A DNA stretch of 64,000 nucleotides, from the NCBI GenBank assembly GCA_943787185.1, contig CALSLL010000003.1, forward strand, positions 301,399 through 365,398, read 5' to 3'. A program made the position numbers and the translations under genes. This DNA is from UBA10349 sp003485905 (GTDB lineage: Bacteria; Pseudomonadota; Gammaproteobacteria; Arenicellales; Arenicellaceae). This document shows, piece after piece, positions 39,532 to 48,525 of the stretch. The first letter of the stretch is position 1. Each line of letters begins with the position of its first letter. The notes beneath the pieces are model-generated. The model made no database searches. It was not told the origin of the DNA and saw only the letters and a list, made by a program, of their open reading frames with translations.

Positions 39532-39861
39532 TCATCCTTCATCCGCAGTTCCAAAAAGTTTGTCGCGTTCCGCATCTAGCTCACTCATTGCCTCTACCGT
39601 CACTTTGTTGTCTTCCAGCAGTTGCAAATACTTAAAGTGATAATGAAGAAATGCAGGTAATGGGGCTATCGTAGCGTAGGGAGTTTGTTTCATAACCTCT
39701 AAACCTGCCCTGTGGTCTTCGATAGCTGCCTCAATGGCTAGTCGATTTCGGTCTCGTTTATTTTGAAAATGTGATTGAATCCAAATTGCTACAATGGAGG
39801 CTAACGAGCCTATAACTGCACCACCCAATGCAGATAATAATGGTACGTATATATCATTCAC
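39532..39861 (-). CDS. Small membrane-anchored hypothetical protein, 109 residues
   Basis: One N-terminal transmembrane helix (residues 5-27, YVPLLSALGGAVIGSLASIVAIWI) is followed by a basic turn (QSHFQNKRDRNR) and a helical cytoplasmic domain ending ELDAERDKLFGTADEG. Many small proteins of this layout occur in mobile elements, and I cannot assign this one to a named family. It is convergent with the type I operon and is the last gene of element 1. Confidence 0.55.
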   Translation of the reverse strand: MNDIYVPLLSALGGAVIGSLASIVAIWIQSHFQNKRDRNRLAIEAAIEDHRAGLEVMKQTPYATIAPLPAFLHYHFKYLQLLEDNKVTVEAMSELDAERDKLFGTADEG

Positions 39862-40344
39862 AATTTATATTCTTGTTTCATAAAGCACTTCAATAGTGAA
39901 ATGTTTACTCATTAGCAATCTCCCTATAACGGTTAGGTGAGCCAATATTTTGGCTTTCCTGCTTATGTTCATACTCCCACCCCTCATTCCTTTGGTTACG
40001 AGCCAATATCATAGACGCACAGGTTACGTTTTTCAATAAACGGAATTGAGTCCACTCAAATGGCTGGCAAGACGGTTAGCAGAATTCCATGCATAGTTTC
40101 CTGTTCGGTTTCCAAATAGGGAACTGAACCAAAATCAGACATTTAGTCTCTATTAGTAAGGATATAGACCCTATTAGAGATGGTTCCACACACAAGCGGT
40201 GATACTTCCTTGTCAGCCCTACCTCCCTAAAACCCCTATATATAAGCCCTATAGAGCAATATTAGCTATGCAGCTAATGCCCGCAACTGCTTTTCCCAAT
40301 CGAGAAGCGTTGAAATGTACTGGTTCCAATTTTGCGACAAGATG
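39862..40344. other. Non-coding right end of element 1
   Basis: About 480 bases without a supportable gene. It contains a short inverted repeat ATTAGCT-ATGC-AGCTAAT at 40261-40278 and several runs of TATA/CCCTA-type sequence. Nothing else recognisable is seen. Confidence 0.35.
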
Positions 40345-40431
40345 TCCACCACACACTAGTTTTATAAGATTCAAAGAAGTCCAGTAAAGCTAGCAAGAAA
40401 GCCACCTTAGGGTGGTTTTTTTTGTATCTAG
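40345..40431 (+). repeat. Internal attachment-like site with a diverged ssrA terminator
   Basis: These 87 bases match 55049-55134 with 13 mismatches and one gap. The match includes the TCCACCA end of ssrA, the following CACA-TAGTTTTA, CAAAGCTAGCAAGAA-like sequence and a terminator (CCACC-TTAG-GGTGG-T8 at 40402-40423). It looks like a copy of the ssrA 3' flank from a related genome, brought in with an element, and it marks the boundary between elements 1 and 2. Confidence 0.75.
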
Positions 40432-40456
40432 ACATCCGATAATGTCCAGTGACATC

Positions 40457-40517
40457 TACCCCCAAAGGGGGTATATTTGGGGGTATAACCATTCGGGTCA
40501 CTAATTATACCCCCAAA
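40457..40517. repeat. Left arm-type repeats upstream of the integrase
   Basis: Two abutting direct 12-mers, AAAGGGGGTATA (40464-40475) and TTTGGGGGTATA (40476-40487), are followed by a perfect inverted copy TATACCCCCAAA (40506-40517) two bases before the integrase ATG. A shorter inverted copy TACCCCCAAA overlaps at 40457-40466. Two matching direct copies lie at the other end of element 2. Integrase arm binding and autoregulation of int are the likely roles. Confidence 0.72.
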
Positions 40518-40519
40518 TT

Positions 40520-41723
40520 ATGCTTACTGATACACGGATAAGATCGCTAAAAGCCAAAGACAAGCCGTATAAGGTCGGTGATTCCAATGGTCTTTATATC
40601 TATGTCTCGAAGACAGGTAATAAGTATTGGCGACAAAAATATAGAATTAACGGAAAGGAAAAAGTGCTCACTCACGGTGAATACCCTTTCGTTCCCCTCC
40701 AACAGGCTCGCAATCTAAGAGATGCAGCTAAAGGACAAATTAAGCAAGGCGTAGACCCAGCCATAGAAAAGCGTGCTGAGAAAGCCAGCAAGCTCAATAG
40801 TTTCGAATCGGTCGCTAGGGCATGGCATGAATCAAGACGTAATGAATGGACGGATAATCACACAAAGAAAGTCATCATCTCTTTAGAGAAGGATATATTT
40901 CCAACTATAGGGGGTATTCCTATAGACGAGATAACCACCCCTACTCTGCTTGATACCCTTAAGGTAATCGAAAAACGAGGCTCATACGAGCAAGCTAGAC
41001 GGGTCACGCAACGATGCGATTCAGTATTCAAGTATGCCATTGCTTCAGGCATCGCCTCATACAACCCCGCACAGGACGTGCAAGGCGCACTCAAAAAACC
41101 TAAGAAGCAAAACTACAACAGTATCGAATTGAAGGAACTACCCGCCTTCATATCGGCTTTACGGGAACTCTCCGCCCCACCCCACTGTAAAGCTAGCAAC
41201 AGAGATGCTTATGCTTACCTTCGTCCGTACAAGCGAACTGATAAAGGCTGAATGGGGTGAGTTTGATTTGGATAATCGTAGGTGGGAAATCCCCGCTGAG
41301 CGCATGAAGAAGAAACGGACTCACTTAGTACCGTTATCAGATCGAGTCATTGAAATACTTGAAGAGCTAAAGCTATACAGTGGACATCGGCAGTATGTAT
41401 TCGCAAGCCCAAACAGACCTAGAGACCCGATAAGCAATAATACGATCCTTCAGGCGATTAATCGGATGGGCTACGCTGGCAAAATGACAGGACATGGATT
41501 CAGACATCTAGCTAGCACGAGCCTTAACGAAATGGGCTATAACGCCGATGCAATAGAAAAACAGCTAGCCCATGTTGATGGCTCAACACGAGGCGTTTAT
41601 AACAAAGCTGAGCTAATTGAGGACCGTATAAAGATCATGGCCGACTGGAGCAAATATTTACTAAGCCTAAGCGATAACGTTGTACCTATTTCAACTCGCA
41701 AGGAAGCAACACCTGATCATTAA
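40520..41723 (+). pseudogene. int: P4-type tyrosine integrase, one frameshift
   Basis: About 400 residues across two frames. The N-terminal domain (LTDTRIRSLKAKDKPYKVGDSNGLYIYVSKTG...YRINGKEKVLTHGEYP) and the core-binding domain (FESVARAWHE... VTQRCDSVFKYAIASG) end in a phase change at the A run 41189-41191. There one base fewer restores HCKLATEMLMLTFVRTSELIKAEW. The catalytic set is present: Arg in RTSELI, His-x-x-Arg in GHGFRHLAST, His in QLAHVDG and Tyr in RGVYNKAEL. P4-family enzymes commonly use the 3' ends of tRNA or tmRNA genes, fitting the ssrA site. Confidence 0.88.
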
Positions 41724-42064
41724 AAAACCACACATTAGATTAAGATTCGTAGAATAGAAAAAGGAACGGCTTAGCCAGCGGGACTAAAAATTATCATTTA
41801 GTGCCTAGTTTTTTTCTTATTTAAAGCAAAACGTCAATGGGATTTGACTGACCAATCGGAACCATCATAAATGGGCTTATCGCTACAAGGGATATCACCT
41901 TAACGGCTATATATAGTGGTTTGATGCGCAGAAAATTACTATATGGGTGATCTCTCAAGAGCGCAAAGATTAAACTTCGTAGACAAAAGTCTTGCACTTT
42001 AGGGGACATTTTGGCACGGTGGGGGTGAGCGATGCGCATATCATAAATAACAGGAGATAACAAT
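41724..42064. other. Non-coding stretch between int and alpA
   Basis: About 340 bases in which I see no gene. AGGAG at 42052-42056 is the ribosome site for the AlpA-like gene that follows. No strong terminator hairpin is visible after int apart from a T-rich tract near 41810-41820. Confidence 0.35.
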
Positions 42065-42358
42065 ATTAATAAAATTACAAATAATTTACTAAAACTCCCT
42101 GAGGTTATTAAATTAACTGGAAAATCCAGAAGCTCTATTTACTCGGGCATGAAGGACGGCTCATTTATTAAGTCGATCAAAATAGGAGAGCGCTCTATAG
42201 CCTTTGTCGAAAGCGAACTTATTGAATGGATCGATGAGCGAATAAAGGCTGCACAAGAACCCAACAAGCGTGGACTAAACAAGGCAGATACGAGAGCAGT
42301 TACGGAATCAAGCGCTAAAAGTGTTGAAGCCACTATAAGCTCGCAGGATGATAAATAA
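42065..42358 (+). CDS. alpA: AlpA-family DNA-binding regulator, apparently with an AUU start
   Basis: AlpA-type regulators activate excision or early genes in P4-like elements. The helix-turn-helix LLKLPEVIKLTGKSRSSIYSGMKDG and the wing SIKIGERSIAFVESELIEWIDERI are the family pattern. The first ATG, at 42149, lies inside the DNA-binding domain. Upstream in frame there is a TAA at 42044, then no ATG, GTG or TTG. An ATT at 42065 stands eight bases after AGGAG, so I take AUU as the start, giving 97 residues. Alternatively the true start codon has mutated. The stop overlaps the next ATG (TAATG). Confidence 0.75.
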   Translation: MNKITNNLLKLPEVIKLTGKSRSSIYSGMKDGSFIKSIKIGERSIAFVESELIEWIDERIKAAQEPNKRGLNKADTRAVTESSAKSVEATISSQDDK

Positions 42359-42537
42359 TGTTAAAACAAATAGAAAACCCCGTGCGCCAACACGGGGTAA
42401 GTCAAAAATGCTCTCTCAAAGAACATCTCGACGCTAAAGATCATAGCATCTATCCAAGTAATCCCCCAAAGCCGATTGCCCACAGTGATTCCTTCTCTGC
42501 AATCTACCTTGTAAAGATCGAAGGGGCCAAATCATGA
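42358..42537 (+). CDS. Small hypothetical protein, 59 residues
   Basis: This short gene is coupled to alpA (its ATG begins in the alpA stop) and to the next gene (ATGA overlap at 42534-42537). The product MLKQIENPVRQHGVSQK and on has no recognised domain. Within its first codons the DNA forms a strong hairpin CCCCGTG-CGCCAA-CACGGGG at about 42379-42398, which could limit readthrough from alpA or sequester the message. Position and coupling argue that it is expressed. Confidence 0.5.
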   Translation: MLKQIENPVRQHGVSQKCSLKEHLDAKDHSIYPSNPPKPIAHSDSFSAIYLVKIEGAKS

Positions 42538-42851
42538 GCCTTCGAAAAGCAATTAATCTACATTGTAAAAGCTGTATCTATGACCCCATGGCGATGGGAA
42601 CCTGGAAGCAACAAGTCACATTATGTTCAGTTGGATGCTGCGAGTTATTCGGTAAGGCCTACTACGGATCGAATACCTGAGTCGGTAATGAAATATTATG
42701 GTGTCCACTCTAAAGAAGAACTTAACAACGAATTGGACAAGTTCGAAGTTGAGAGGCGGCGGAAGCAGCTAACTTTGAGACTGCATCAAAATGCCCAAAC
42801 GAGGAGACAGACCCTTCAGACCCTACCGATGATTCAGATGTCGGCTGTTAA
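42534..42851 (+). pseudogene. Cys-rich P4-element protein (CIYDP family), two phase changes
   Basis: The N-terminus MSLRKAINLHCKSCIYDPMA, then GTWKQQVTLCSVGCCELF, is the common satellite-element protein with CxxCIYDP, GTWRxQV and a second Cys pair, a likely zinc-binding fold. One base fewer at the GG 42651-42652 continues as VRPTTDRIPESVMKYYGVHSKEELNNELDKFEVE. A second change near 42751 leads to AAEAANFETASKCPNEETDP and a TAA at 42851. The acidic tail is typical. No role is established for the family; it regularly follows alpA and int in such elements. Confidence 0.62.
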
Positions 42852-42922
42852 CTCTGAGATTGCATCAAAAAGGCTATATCTCAGCCTTCAAAGGCGAGAT
42901 CAGAGCTTATGGAGTCTGCCAT

Positions 42923-43372
42923 ATGGGCAAATCTAATATTACGACGCTAAACCTCTCCGAAGCCGGAGAGGAATTGCCATTATTACCTGATGGAGAGTAT
43001 GAGGCTATGTACGTACGACATACTACTCGTGAACAGTTCGGCACTAGTAAGGCAGTGTTTTACTTTGAAGTTATGGATTACGGGAAATGGCACGGAGTAC
43101 AACTAGAGCGCTTTTATAATGTAGAAAGGCTTACAAGTAAGCGAGGTAAGAACGGTTCGTTCGTTCCAGCACTTCGTGGAAGCTTTATGATTGATTATTG
43201 CGTGTGTTTTGGGCTGCCTAAACGAAGAGATCGCATCTCGTTAAGCAAATTCAAAGGGAAGATATTTACTATCAAAGTAAGGGCAGTAAAACGCAACCAC
43301 GTACAAAGGAAGTATCCAGAGTGCATGCAATATTCAGTAATTGATTCGATTATCGGAGTAAAAGATATATGA
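42923..43372 (+). CDS. Hypothetical P4-like element protein, ~149 residues
   Basis: I take the ATG at 42923, behind GGAG, giving MGKSNITTLNLSEAGEELPLLPDGEYEAMYV. An earlier in-frame ATG at 42860 has no ribosome site and adds residues from the repeated stretch before it. The sequence alternates beta-type strands (AVFYFEVMDYGKWHGVQLERFYNVERL) with basic turns (GLPKRRDR, VRAVKRNHVQRKYP), giving the look of a small OB-fold nucleic-acid-binding protein. This resembles genes found next to the CIYDP protein in other satellites. The function is not proven. Confidence 0.6.
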   Translation: MGKSNITTLNLSEAGEELPLLPDGEYEAMYVRHTTREQFGTSKAVFYFEVMDYGKWHGVQLERFYNVERLTSKRGKNGSFVPALRGSFMIDYCVCFGLPKRRDRISLSKFKGKIFTIKVRAVKRNHVQRKYPECMQYSVIDSIIGVKDI

Positions 43373-43618
43373 GTTCTCTATGTCCTTCCTTACCTTACCC
43401 TACCCAGCCTTACCCTCCCCTACTTGTTCATAGGGTAATACGCTGCTGTATAGCAACACTGGAAAAGGTTTGAAAGGTTTTAGTAATGTCGCATCTTGGC
43501 AAACAATTTCAACTAATTTGGCTACGGACTTCGGTAGAGCCAAATAATACAGCTACTCACTACACGGGGAGGTTCGCCTCCCCGTCCGTTCATATCAATC
43601 TAAAGTAGATTAAAATAA
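43373..43618 (+). other. Non-coding stretch with CCTTACC repeats and a strong hairpin
   Basis: A pyrimidine-rich run of CCTTACC-like units occupies about 43382-43427. A 9-bp stem with a TTCG loop (ACGGGGAGG/CCTCCCCGT, 43564-43585) follows without a T tract, so it may be a processing or attenuation hairpin rather than a terminator. Confidence 0.45.
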
Positions 43619-43925
43619 ATGCCTAATACAACGGGAAAGAAATATGGAGGGCGGAAAGTAGGTACGCCTAACAAGCGTTCTCTTGAGATTGCTGATCAGC
43701 TTAAAGCCTTAGGTTGTGATCCAATTGAAGGAATGGCTAAGCTAGCCATGGATGAGTCGATGGAGCCTAGGCTTAGGGGAAGGATGTATTCAGAGGCTTG
43801 CCCAGTATATCGCTCCGAAAAGAAAAGCTGTTCAGCACATAATCGCGAGCAATACCCACGAATCCTGGCTACAAAAAATGGCTCAAGACTTGGGGCGCCA
43901 AGAACGCAACAACCCAGATGGTTGA
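43619..43925 (+). pseudogene. Small phage-like protein (GGRKxGTPNK start), one frameshift
   Basis: The start MPNTTGKKYGGRKVGTPNKR, then SLEIADQLKALGCDPIEGMAKLA, is a basic lead seen in many small phage or satellite proteins with a DNA-related role. Removing one base from GG at 43795-43796 restores ELAQYIAPKRKAVQHIIASN, ending in QDLGRQERNNPDG and a TGA at 43925, about 101 residues in all. The unshifted frame runs on to 43942 with an implausible Arg/Ser/Pro-rich tail. I do not assign a function; a terminase-small-subunit-like origin is possible. Confidence 0.55.
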
Positions 43926-44071
43926 AGGAAGCCCCACATTAGCCCGCGTTTCCAAGCATTGAGTAAAAATGATCACTTTAGTGACACGCACCATGAGTGT
44001 CATTTGAACATAATGTATTGTTATACTAATTGATAACTCGTTGGCAATAATGAAGGAACTCAGCGTTACTC

Positions 44072-44977
44072 ATGCGCAATACACAAGCACGTATGGTTCT
44101 CCATGATTTTGGTTTAATCGCTCTATGCGTAGTTCTTGTTTCATGCGGTAGTAACCCTAAACCATTCAATTTTGAAGACCAAGTTATGATTCGCCCGCTT
44201 GGCCGACACGGGAAAATGCCAGCAGGTTGGGAGGCTTACTCTGTATCTTTGTTTGACACTAAATCTGGATGCTCAGAATTGAGTTCGACCACAATAACCA
44301 CTACAGTTTACGGAAACACTGCCTACTCCACAGTTCGACCTGATGTGACATGCTGGCGCGGTCAGGATTTGTCTACCAACGAATTGAATGACTATAAGCT
44401 ACTGGCAGCGGCTGTAGAAACACGCAAAAGAGGGTACCGCGCATTTGTGGTATTTAACGCATCGAATGAAGTCTGGATGGCAACTACATCTAGTGAACAA
44501 GCAATCAGATCGTTAAGACAGTTTTTTGTTCCCACGGAAGGGGAATCTGTTCCTACTATGCTTTCGAAAAGTGATCGCCAAGCACGCTATGGGATAGGCT
44601 CTCCATGGGTGGTGGTAGAACTCGCTACTGACGAGTTCTATTTCTTGCGAGAAGCTGACGGGATGGTTATTCTTCGTAGCACTCTAGAGCTTGAAATCGA
44701 CACCGAGCGCCGACGAACGTGGAATATGTCATTAGAGACCGAGTTTGATTACGATCAACGAATTGCAGCTGAGAGAAAAACTGTGGATATTACAGTTAGA
44801 TATCTCGAGTTATTGGCCAAGGCATCAGGTGGTGAGAGTATTGAAGAAATGTTCTCTACCGGCCGCTGGTTAAAGAAACCTAGAACTTATAACGCACGAA
44901 TCCCTATTCTGCCAGAGCTTTACAATACTGAGATAATTGAACCGATACTTCGCAAAAAATACGACTTGCTAGAATAG
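44072..44977 (+). CDS. Hypothetical lipoprotein, 301 residues
   Basis: The N-terminal signal (residues 10-27, DFGLIALCVVLVSCGS) ends in a lipobox LVSC, so Cys would be acylated and the protein anchored to a membrane. The body is a mixed alpha/beta domain: PAGWEAYSVSLFDTKSGCSE and WRGQDLSTNELNDYKLLAAA. It is followed by a helical segment (AAERKTVDITVRYLELLAKASGGESIEEMF) and a basic C-terminus. No family is recognised. It has an intact frame and is not coupled to its neighbours. In this defence-and-export setting its role is open. Confidence 0.6.
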   Translation: MRNTQARMVLHDFGLIALCVVLVSCGSNPKPFNFEDQVMIRPLGRHGKMPAGWEAYSVSLFDTKSGCSELSSTTITTTVYGNTAYSTVRPDVTCWRGQDLSTNELNDYKLLAAAVETRKRGYRAFVVFNASNEVWMATTSSEQAIRSLRQFFVPTEGESVPTMLSKSDRQARYGIGSPWVVVELATDEFYFLREADGMVILRSTLELEIDTERRRTWNMSLETEFDYDQRIAAERKTVDITVRYLELLAKASGGESIEEMFSTGRWLKKPRTYNARIPILPELYNTEIIEPILRKKYDLLE

Positions 44978-45148
44978 TTGCCCCGCCTCAGCTCTCGATG
45001 AATTACGTAGACGCCTCGACGGTCGTAGCGTTACTTTTTCTTTATCAATCACATATAGTGCTTCAATTGTTCCGCTTGTCTTTATTCATATCTTGGGCCC
45101 AACTTCGACATTGTGAGTAAAATAAAATTTAGTTTATTGTATAAGCCT

Positions 45149-45748
45149 TCATTGTCGCAAATTAGACATAACTGCAGAGATGTAATCTAACCTATTTGTA
45201 GGAGCTTCCCCTAAGGATCGAAATTTTCGTTGTGCGGCTGATTCTGTATTTGCCGCAACAGCATCGTCAATTTCTTTATATATTTCTTTGCGAAGTTCAG
45301 CCCCACCTTGGTCAACACTGACTGTTTTGATAACACACCAAATATCGATTGTTCGGTCATATCCTAAGGGCTCGGATTGCGTATATTGAACAAGGTCAGA
45401 TTCTTTCAATATTTTTGTTACGTCTTCACGACCGCCCAACAGCCTATCTAGTAGATATGGTTTCATTATCGAACACCATATGTAGAAGACCACTAGCGCG
45501 AGGTCGTGTGAGAGGGGAAGATCATGATAGGATATTAAGCCTGCAGATTCAGCTAAGTTACGCAGTGCAACAAGCCGTTCAATCTCTCTGAATGAAACGG
45601 AATTATGATGGACCAATCCTAATAAACACTGATCAACGACGCTACTAGGGCTTTTTGGTCCGCGCATTTTACTAATGCAATGGTTGAAAAATTTTACTGA
45701 ATTATTGTTAGAACGTTGTCCATCATCTTTGGGCATTTTTACGAACAA
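45149..45748 (-). CDS. Hypothetical protein, 199 residues
   Basis: The protein begins MFVKMPKDDGQRSNNNSVKFF and contains a predicted hydrophobic helix (HDLALVVFYIWCSIMKPYLL) within an otherwise helical, charged sequence. I recognise no domain. An intact frame of 600 bases and normal composition support a real gene. Its only neighbours are other unknowns of the element. About 170 bases precede it on the right side of the lipoprotein gene, with no obvious terminator. Confidence 0.5.
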   Translation of the reverse strand: MFVKMPKDDGQRSNNNSVKFFNHCISKMRGPKSPSSVVDQCLLGLVHHNSVSFREIERLVALRNLAESAGLISYHDLPLSHDLALVVFYIWCSIMKPYLLDRLLGGREDVTKILKESDLVQYTQSEPLGYDRTIDIWCVIKTVSVDQGGAELRKEIYKEIDDAVAANTESAAQRKFRSLGEAPTNRLDYISAVMSNLRQ

Positions 45749-45879
45749 GTGAACAAACTTATTCAGGTAATGATCCGCATCTTGCTATTGCTGCTCGACC
45801 ACGTTTCAGGCCCGATACAGCTTAAATCAGCCGACGCCGAATTTTGGCGGTGGGCTGGATTTGATTGTTAAGTACGTTT

Positions 45880-46416
45880 TTAATATGGCCGAATTTCTTC
45901 CGCTCTAAGTAAATTCATTGTATTTTCTATATTTACTTCTTTAGATTCCATAAATTCATTTGAATATGAAAGCTCAATCGATCCAGTGTTACTATCAACG
46001 CTAAACACACGATCATCTGCTGAAAACTTACACCTATACCAATTCGTTGAATACCCAGCAAATTTACTGTAATCAAGAATCTCAGGCTCTACGTTTAAAT
46101 CCACTGAAAAGACTTCACATAAATCAATAGCCCAATAATATCGGTCGTTCGCATATTCTTCATAATCCCCATCTTCCACACTAGAAATATCCGACCAAGT
46201 AATTGTAACCACTTCAAAATCGCGTTCAAGCCTTACTTCTTCTAGTTCATCAAGCGATTTTATAGATTCTGGAATTATTGGCAAAAGGCCTAGAGCATAT
46301 GAGGTTTTAAAATATTCCTCTTCTGGATGCTGTCTATATTCAATGTACTCAAAGGTTTTCGGAGCTTTGAGGGGTTCAAAATAAAAAACGTTTAAATTAC
46401 CTAAAAATCTACTCAT
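45880..46416 (-). CDS. Hypothetical acidic protein, 178 residues
   Basis: This is a very acidic, Tyr-rich cytosolic protein (VEDGDYEEYANDRYYWAIDL and PESIKSLDELEEVRLERDFEV) without signal or membrane segment. The size, acidity and lone position resemble immunity or antitoxin-like proteins in general, but no family is seen and no toxin partner lies next to it. The frame is intact. Confidence 0.5.
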   Translation of the reverse strand: MSRFLGNLNVFYFEPLKAPKTFEYIEYRQHPEEEYFKTSYALGLLPIIPESIKSLDELEEVRLERDFEVVTITWSDISSVEDGDYEEYANDRYYWAIDLCEVFSVDLNVEPEILDYSKFAGYSTNWYRCKFSADDRVFSVDSNTGSIELSYSNEFMESKEVNIENTMNLLRAEEIRPY

Positions 46417-46619
46417 TCCCGCAAATTTTTTTATAGGTATGTTTCCTTGATTATCACTATTAACTTTATATACGCCCCCCAGTGGGATTTCGAAAAGTTT
46501 CTTTGGACATCTTGCTCCTCTGCAACTAGTAATGGAGTATTTATAGCGAGGAGCAAAAAATTATTACTGTTTTTATTTTCATTGCTTATTTTAAGATCAG
46601 TCTAACTGTTAACTAAATA

Positions 46620-47247
46620 CTATTCGTTCTCCAGTATCGGCTGTACGATCCATCGCAAAATGCGAAGCCCATCTATACGCCTACCGAGCCTTGCATTCTT
46701 TACGTCTACACTGAATGAGCCATCTAACCCTATATCATTGTAATCAATCATACCAAGCTCTACTAAGTTGATTAGCGCGTCATTAACGGTCGGCTCCATC
46801 AAATTTATTGCCAAGCTCACCCAGAGATTAGCTTCTTGTTGTACCGTTAGGTCTAGACCCTGATCAGCAAGCATAGAAATCAAATAATAATTTGTTGCTA
46901 GAGCCGGTTTGGCTGCATTTATGTATGCTTCCTTAGTTTCGCTTGCAGCTAACCATCTATTAGTGTTTTGGTTTAGCTGTTGGTCGCTTAACTCTTCTTC
47001 TATCCACTCCAGCTGAGATGGTGATAGGCTTGGTACAGAATCGTTTAAACTCCCTATTTTCGCTTTCCATACTGCTGCCAACAACTTCCTTGAGGTGCGA
47101 TCTAAAATAGAATCACTGCCCACAAGTAAAATTGTAAAATTTCTGCTCTATTTCACTAAGCCCAGCTTGAGCGTTTGATGTATTGAAAATTACACACAGA
47201 GACAACAGAAGCAGATTTCCTAGGGCGTGCGTTCGCAGATTACTCAT
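46620..47247 (-). pseudogene. Exported hypothetical protein, ~208 residues, one frameshift
   Basis: The open frame at 46620-47123 lacks an N-terminus. In the next phase, from an ATG at 47247, a signal peptide is encoded: MSNLRTHALGNLLLLSLCV, then IFNTSNAQAGLSEIEQKFYNF. A single extra base between about 47119 and 47142 separates it from SDSILDRTSRKLLAAVWKAK. The 628-base span confirms one surplus base. The mature part is helical and acidic (WIEEELSDQQLNQNTNRW). Its ATG overlaps the stop of the upstream gene (ATGA), so the two exported proteins are a coupled pair. Function unknown. Confidence 0.58.
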
Positions 47248-47654
47248 TTACAGACACCGCTAACTACATGAGAACTCGCGACAGCGAGAAAAGGCTTGAG
47301 GAATTTATCTTCATACTCCCGGATGCTCAAGTAGACTGAATTACGGCCTGCCTCGGTACTTGCTACAGGCGCAGATATCCAAAGCAACTTAAAGGATTGG
47401 TCTGTGCCACCTGGATCGATTATTTGTTTTATCGGATAGGTCGAATTGCCTAAGCCTCCACCTAACACTACACCAGTCGCCCGCTCTACATGAAACACGC
47501 CACCAAGATAAATTTGCTCACTTGAATCAAGCAGACCTTCACTGGTTAGCACTAAATCCTCAGAAATAGTACATTCGTACTGATTTGGTCCGCTCCAAGC
47601 ATGGGTAGATATGCCGAGAAAGGCAAGTATCGAAAGTCTAGCTGATAGCTTCAT
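47244..47654 (-). CDS. Exported hypothetical protein, 136 residues
   Basis: The protein has a clear signal peptide (MKLSARLSILAFLGISTHAWS) and then a small beta-rich domain (PNQYECTISEDLVLTSEGLL... GGVFHVERATGVVLGGGLG) with one Cys near each end (YECTI, SGVCK), a likely disulfide. The stop overlaps the start of the next exported gene by four bases. No family is recognised. The pair lies beside a secreted nuclease and a lipoprotein, suggesting that this part of the island acts in the periplasm. Confidence 0.58.
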   Translation of the reverse strand: MKLSARLSILAFLGISTHAWSGPNQYECTISEDLVLTSEGLLDSSEQIYLGGVFHVERATGVVLGGGLGNSTYPIKQIIDPGGTDQSFKLLWISAPVASTEAGRNSVYLSIREYEDKFLKPFLAVASSHVVSGVCK

Positions 47655-47832
47655 TTAGCACTCCAATGTTATTTAACAGAGCCACCTAATAGCAGGGATC
47701 ACCTGATATGTACTTATGTGATTATAGCTTCATATCCTACAGACACATCAACCACCACTCAAACCCTGCAATAGGCTGCACCCGTTATATACTCGAAACC
47801 ATCGTCGATATAAATTCTAGGTGATCAGTTAC

Positions 47833-48334
47833 TTATTCAGAAGCATACCCTTGTCGTCGCCAATCCCATGGGGAAGTCGGCTTAGGTTCTTGCCATAAGC
47901 CTAGACGTTCCCGCCTCGCTATTTCCTCTGCGGCAGAATAACGACTCCTATCCTCTTCAGATTGCTCATCAGCATAAAACTTATAGTGCCAAGCTAAACC
48001 GTTTGCGACTAATTCAAAATTTATATCTATCTCCATACATATAACTTTTCCCAACAATGCGATCATAGCGATCCAGTTCGTTCCACAAAATGGTTGCTGA
48101 TTTTCCCTCAGTCTTTTCAGAAAGGAAGTCTTTTGCTGCCCTCCAATATGGTTGTCCTCCTCGTGATTCGGGAGTGTCAATTCCAGCAAGACGTACCCTG
48201 TGTTGCGTGTTTTCTGAATCGAGCAGTACAAGGGTATCACCATCCACTACGCGAACAACCTTCCCTATCAGAACCTCATCACACCAACCGGAGGTGCTAC
48301 ATACGAACAAAGCGATCACAAATAATGACCGCAT
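47833..48334 (-). pseudogene. Secreted staphylococcal-nuclease-like (SNase) protein, one frameshift
   Basis: The signal peptide MRSLFVIALFVCSTSGWC is followed by the SNase OB fold: GKVVRVVDGDTLVLL, HRVRLAGIDTPES and ELDRYDRIVGK. One base fewer in the T4 run at 48046-48049 (A4 on the coding strand) continues as VICMEIDINFELVANGLAWH, then the family end RSRYSAAEEIARRERLGLWQEPKPTSPWDWR. The catalytic Arg (VRLAGID), Asp and Glu (DTPES) and second Arg (DRYDR) are present. Such nucleases cut single- and double-stranded DNA and RNA with calcium. I choose the ATG at 48334 because it opens the signal peptide. Confidence 0.8.
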
Positions 48335-48525
48335 GGCTAACCTAGACTCACTAATAGATTGCATAGCCAATGATGGGCTAAAGCCGTCTGAAATAGCAAT
48401 AGAGCAGCGTTTAAATTAGCTTTTTTTGGCGCGGCTGGAGTAGTTTTATATTGATTAAGTGCTTTATCGAAATGCAACAACAAGTTATTCGTTTGATATA
48501 AAGCCAATTACAAGATGGAGTTTCT

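Larger units (their letters stand above)
29449..40351. mobile_element. Integrated element 1 (serine recombinase, type I RM)
   Basis: The segment between the ssrA 3' end and the internal attachment-like site at 40345 carries a large serine recombinase next to ssrA. It also holds a MerR-like regulator with a tiny gene, a type I restriction-modification set and a YgjP-like peptidase. The boundaries rest on the shared TCCACCA and the duplicated ssrA-flank sequence. Which recombinase made which junction is not certain. Confidence 0.6.

Noticed and set aside
41185..41200. AAAGCTAGCAA in the integrase gene as an attachment site
   Set aside because: It matches 11 bases of the ssrA flank but the protein reads normally through it once the frameshift is corrected; chance similarity is likely.
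43382..43427. CCTTACC run as a CRISPR-like or iteron array
   Set aside because: Units are irregular and very short with no spacer structure.
45880..46416. Acidic protein as an immunity or antitoxin partner
   Set aside because: No toxin gene adjoins it and no family motif is visible; acidity alone is not enough.
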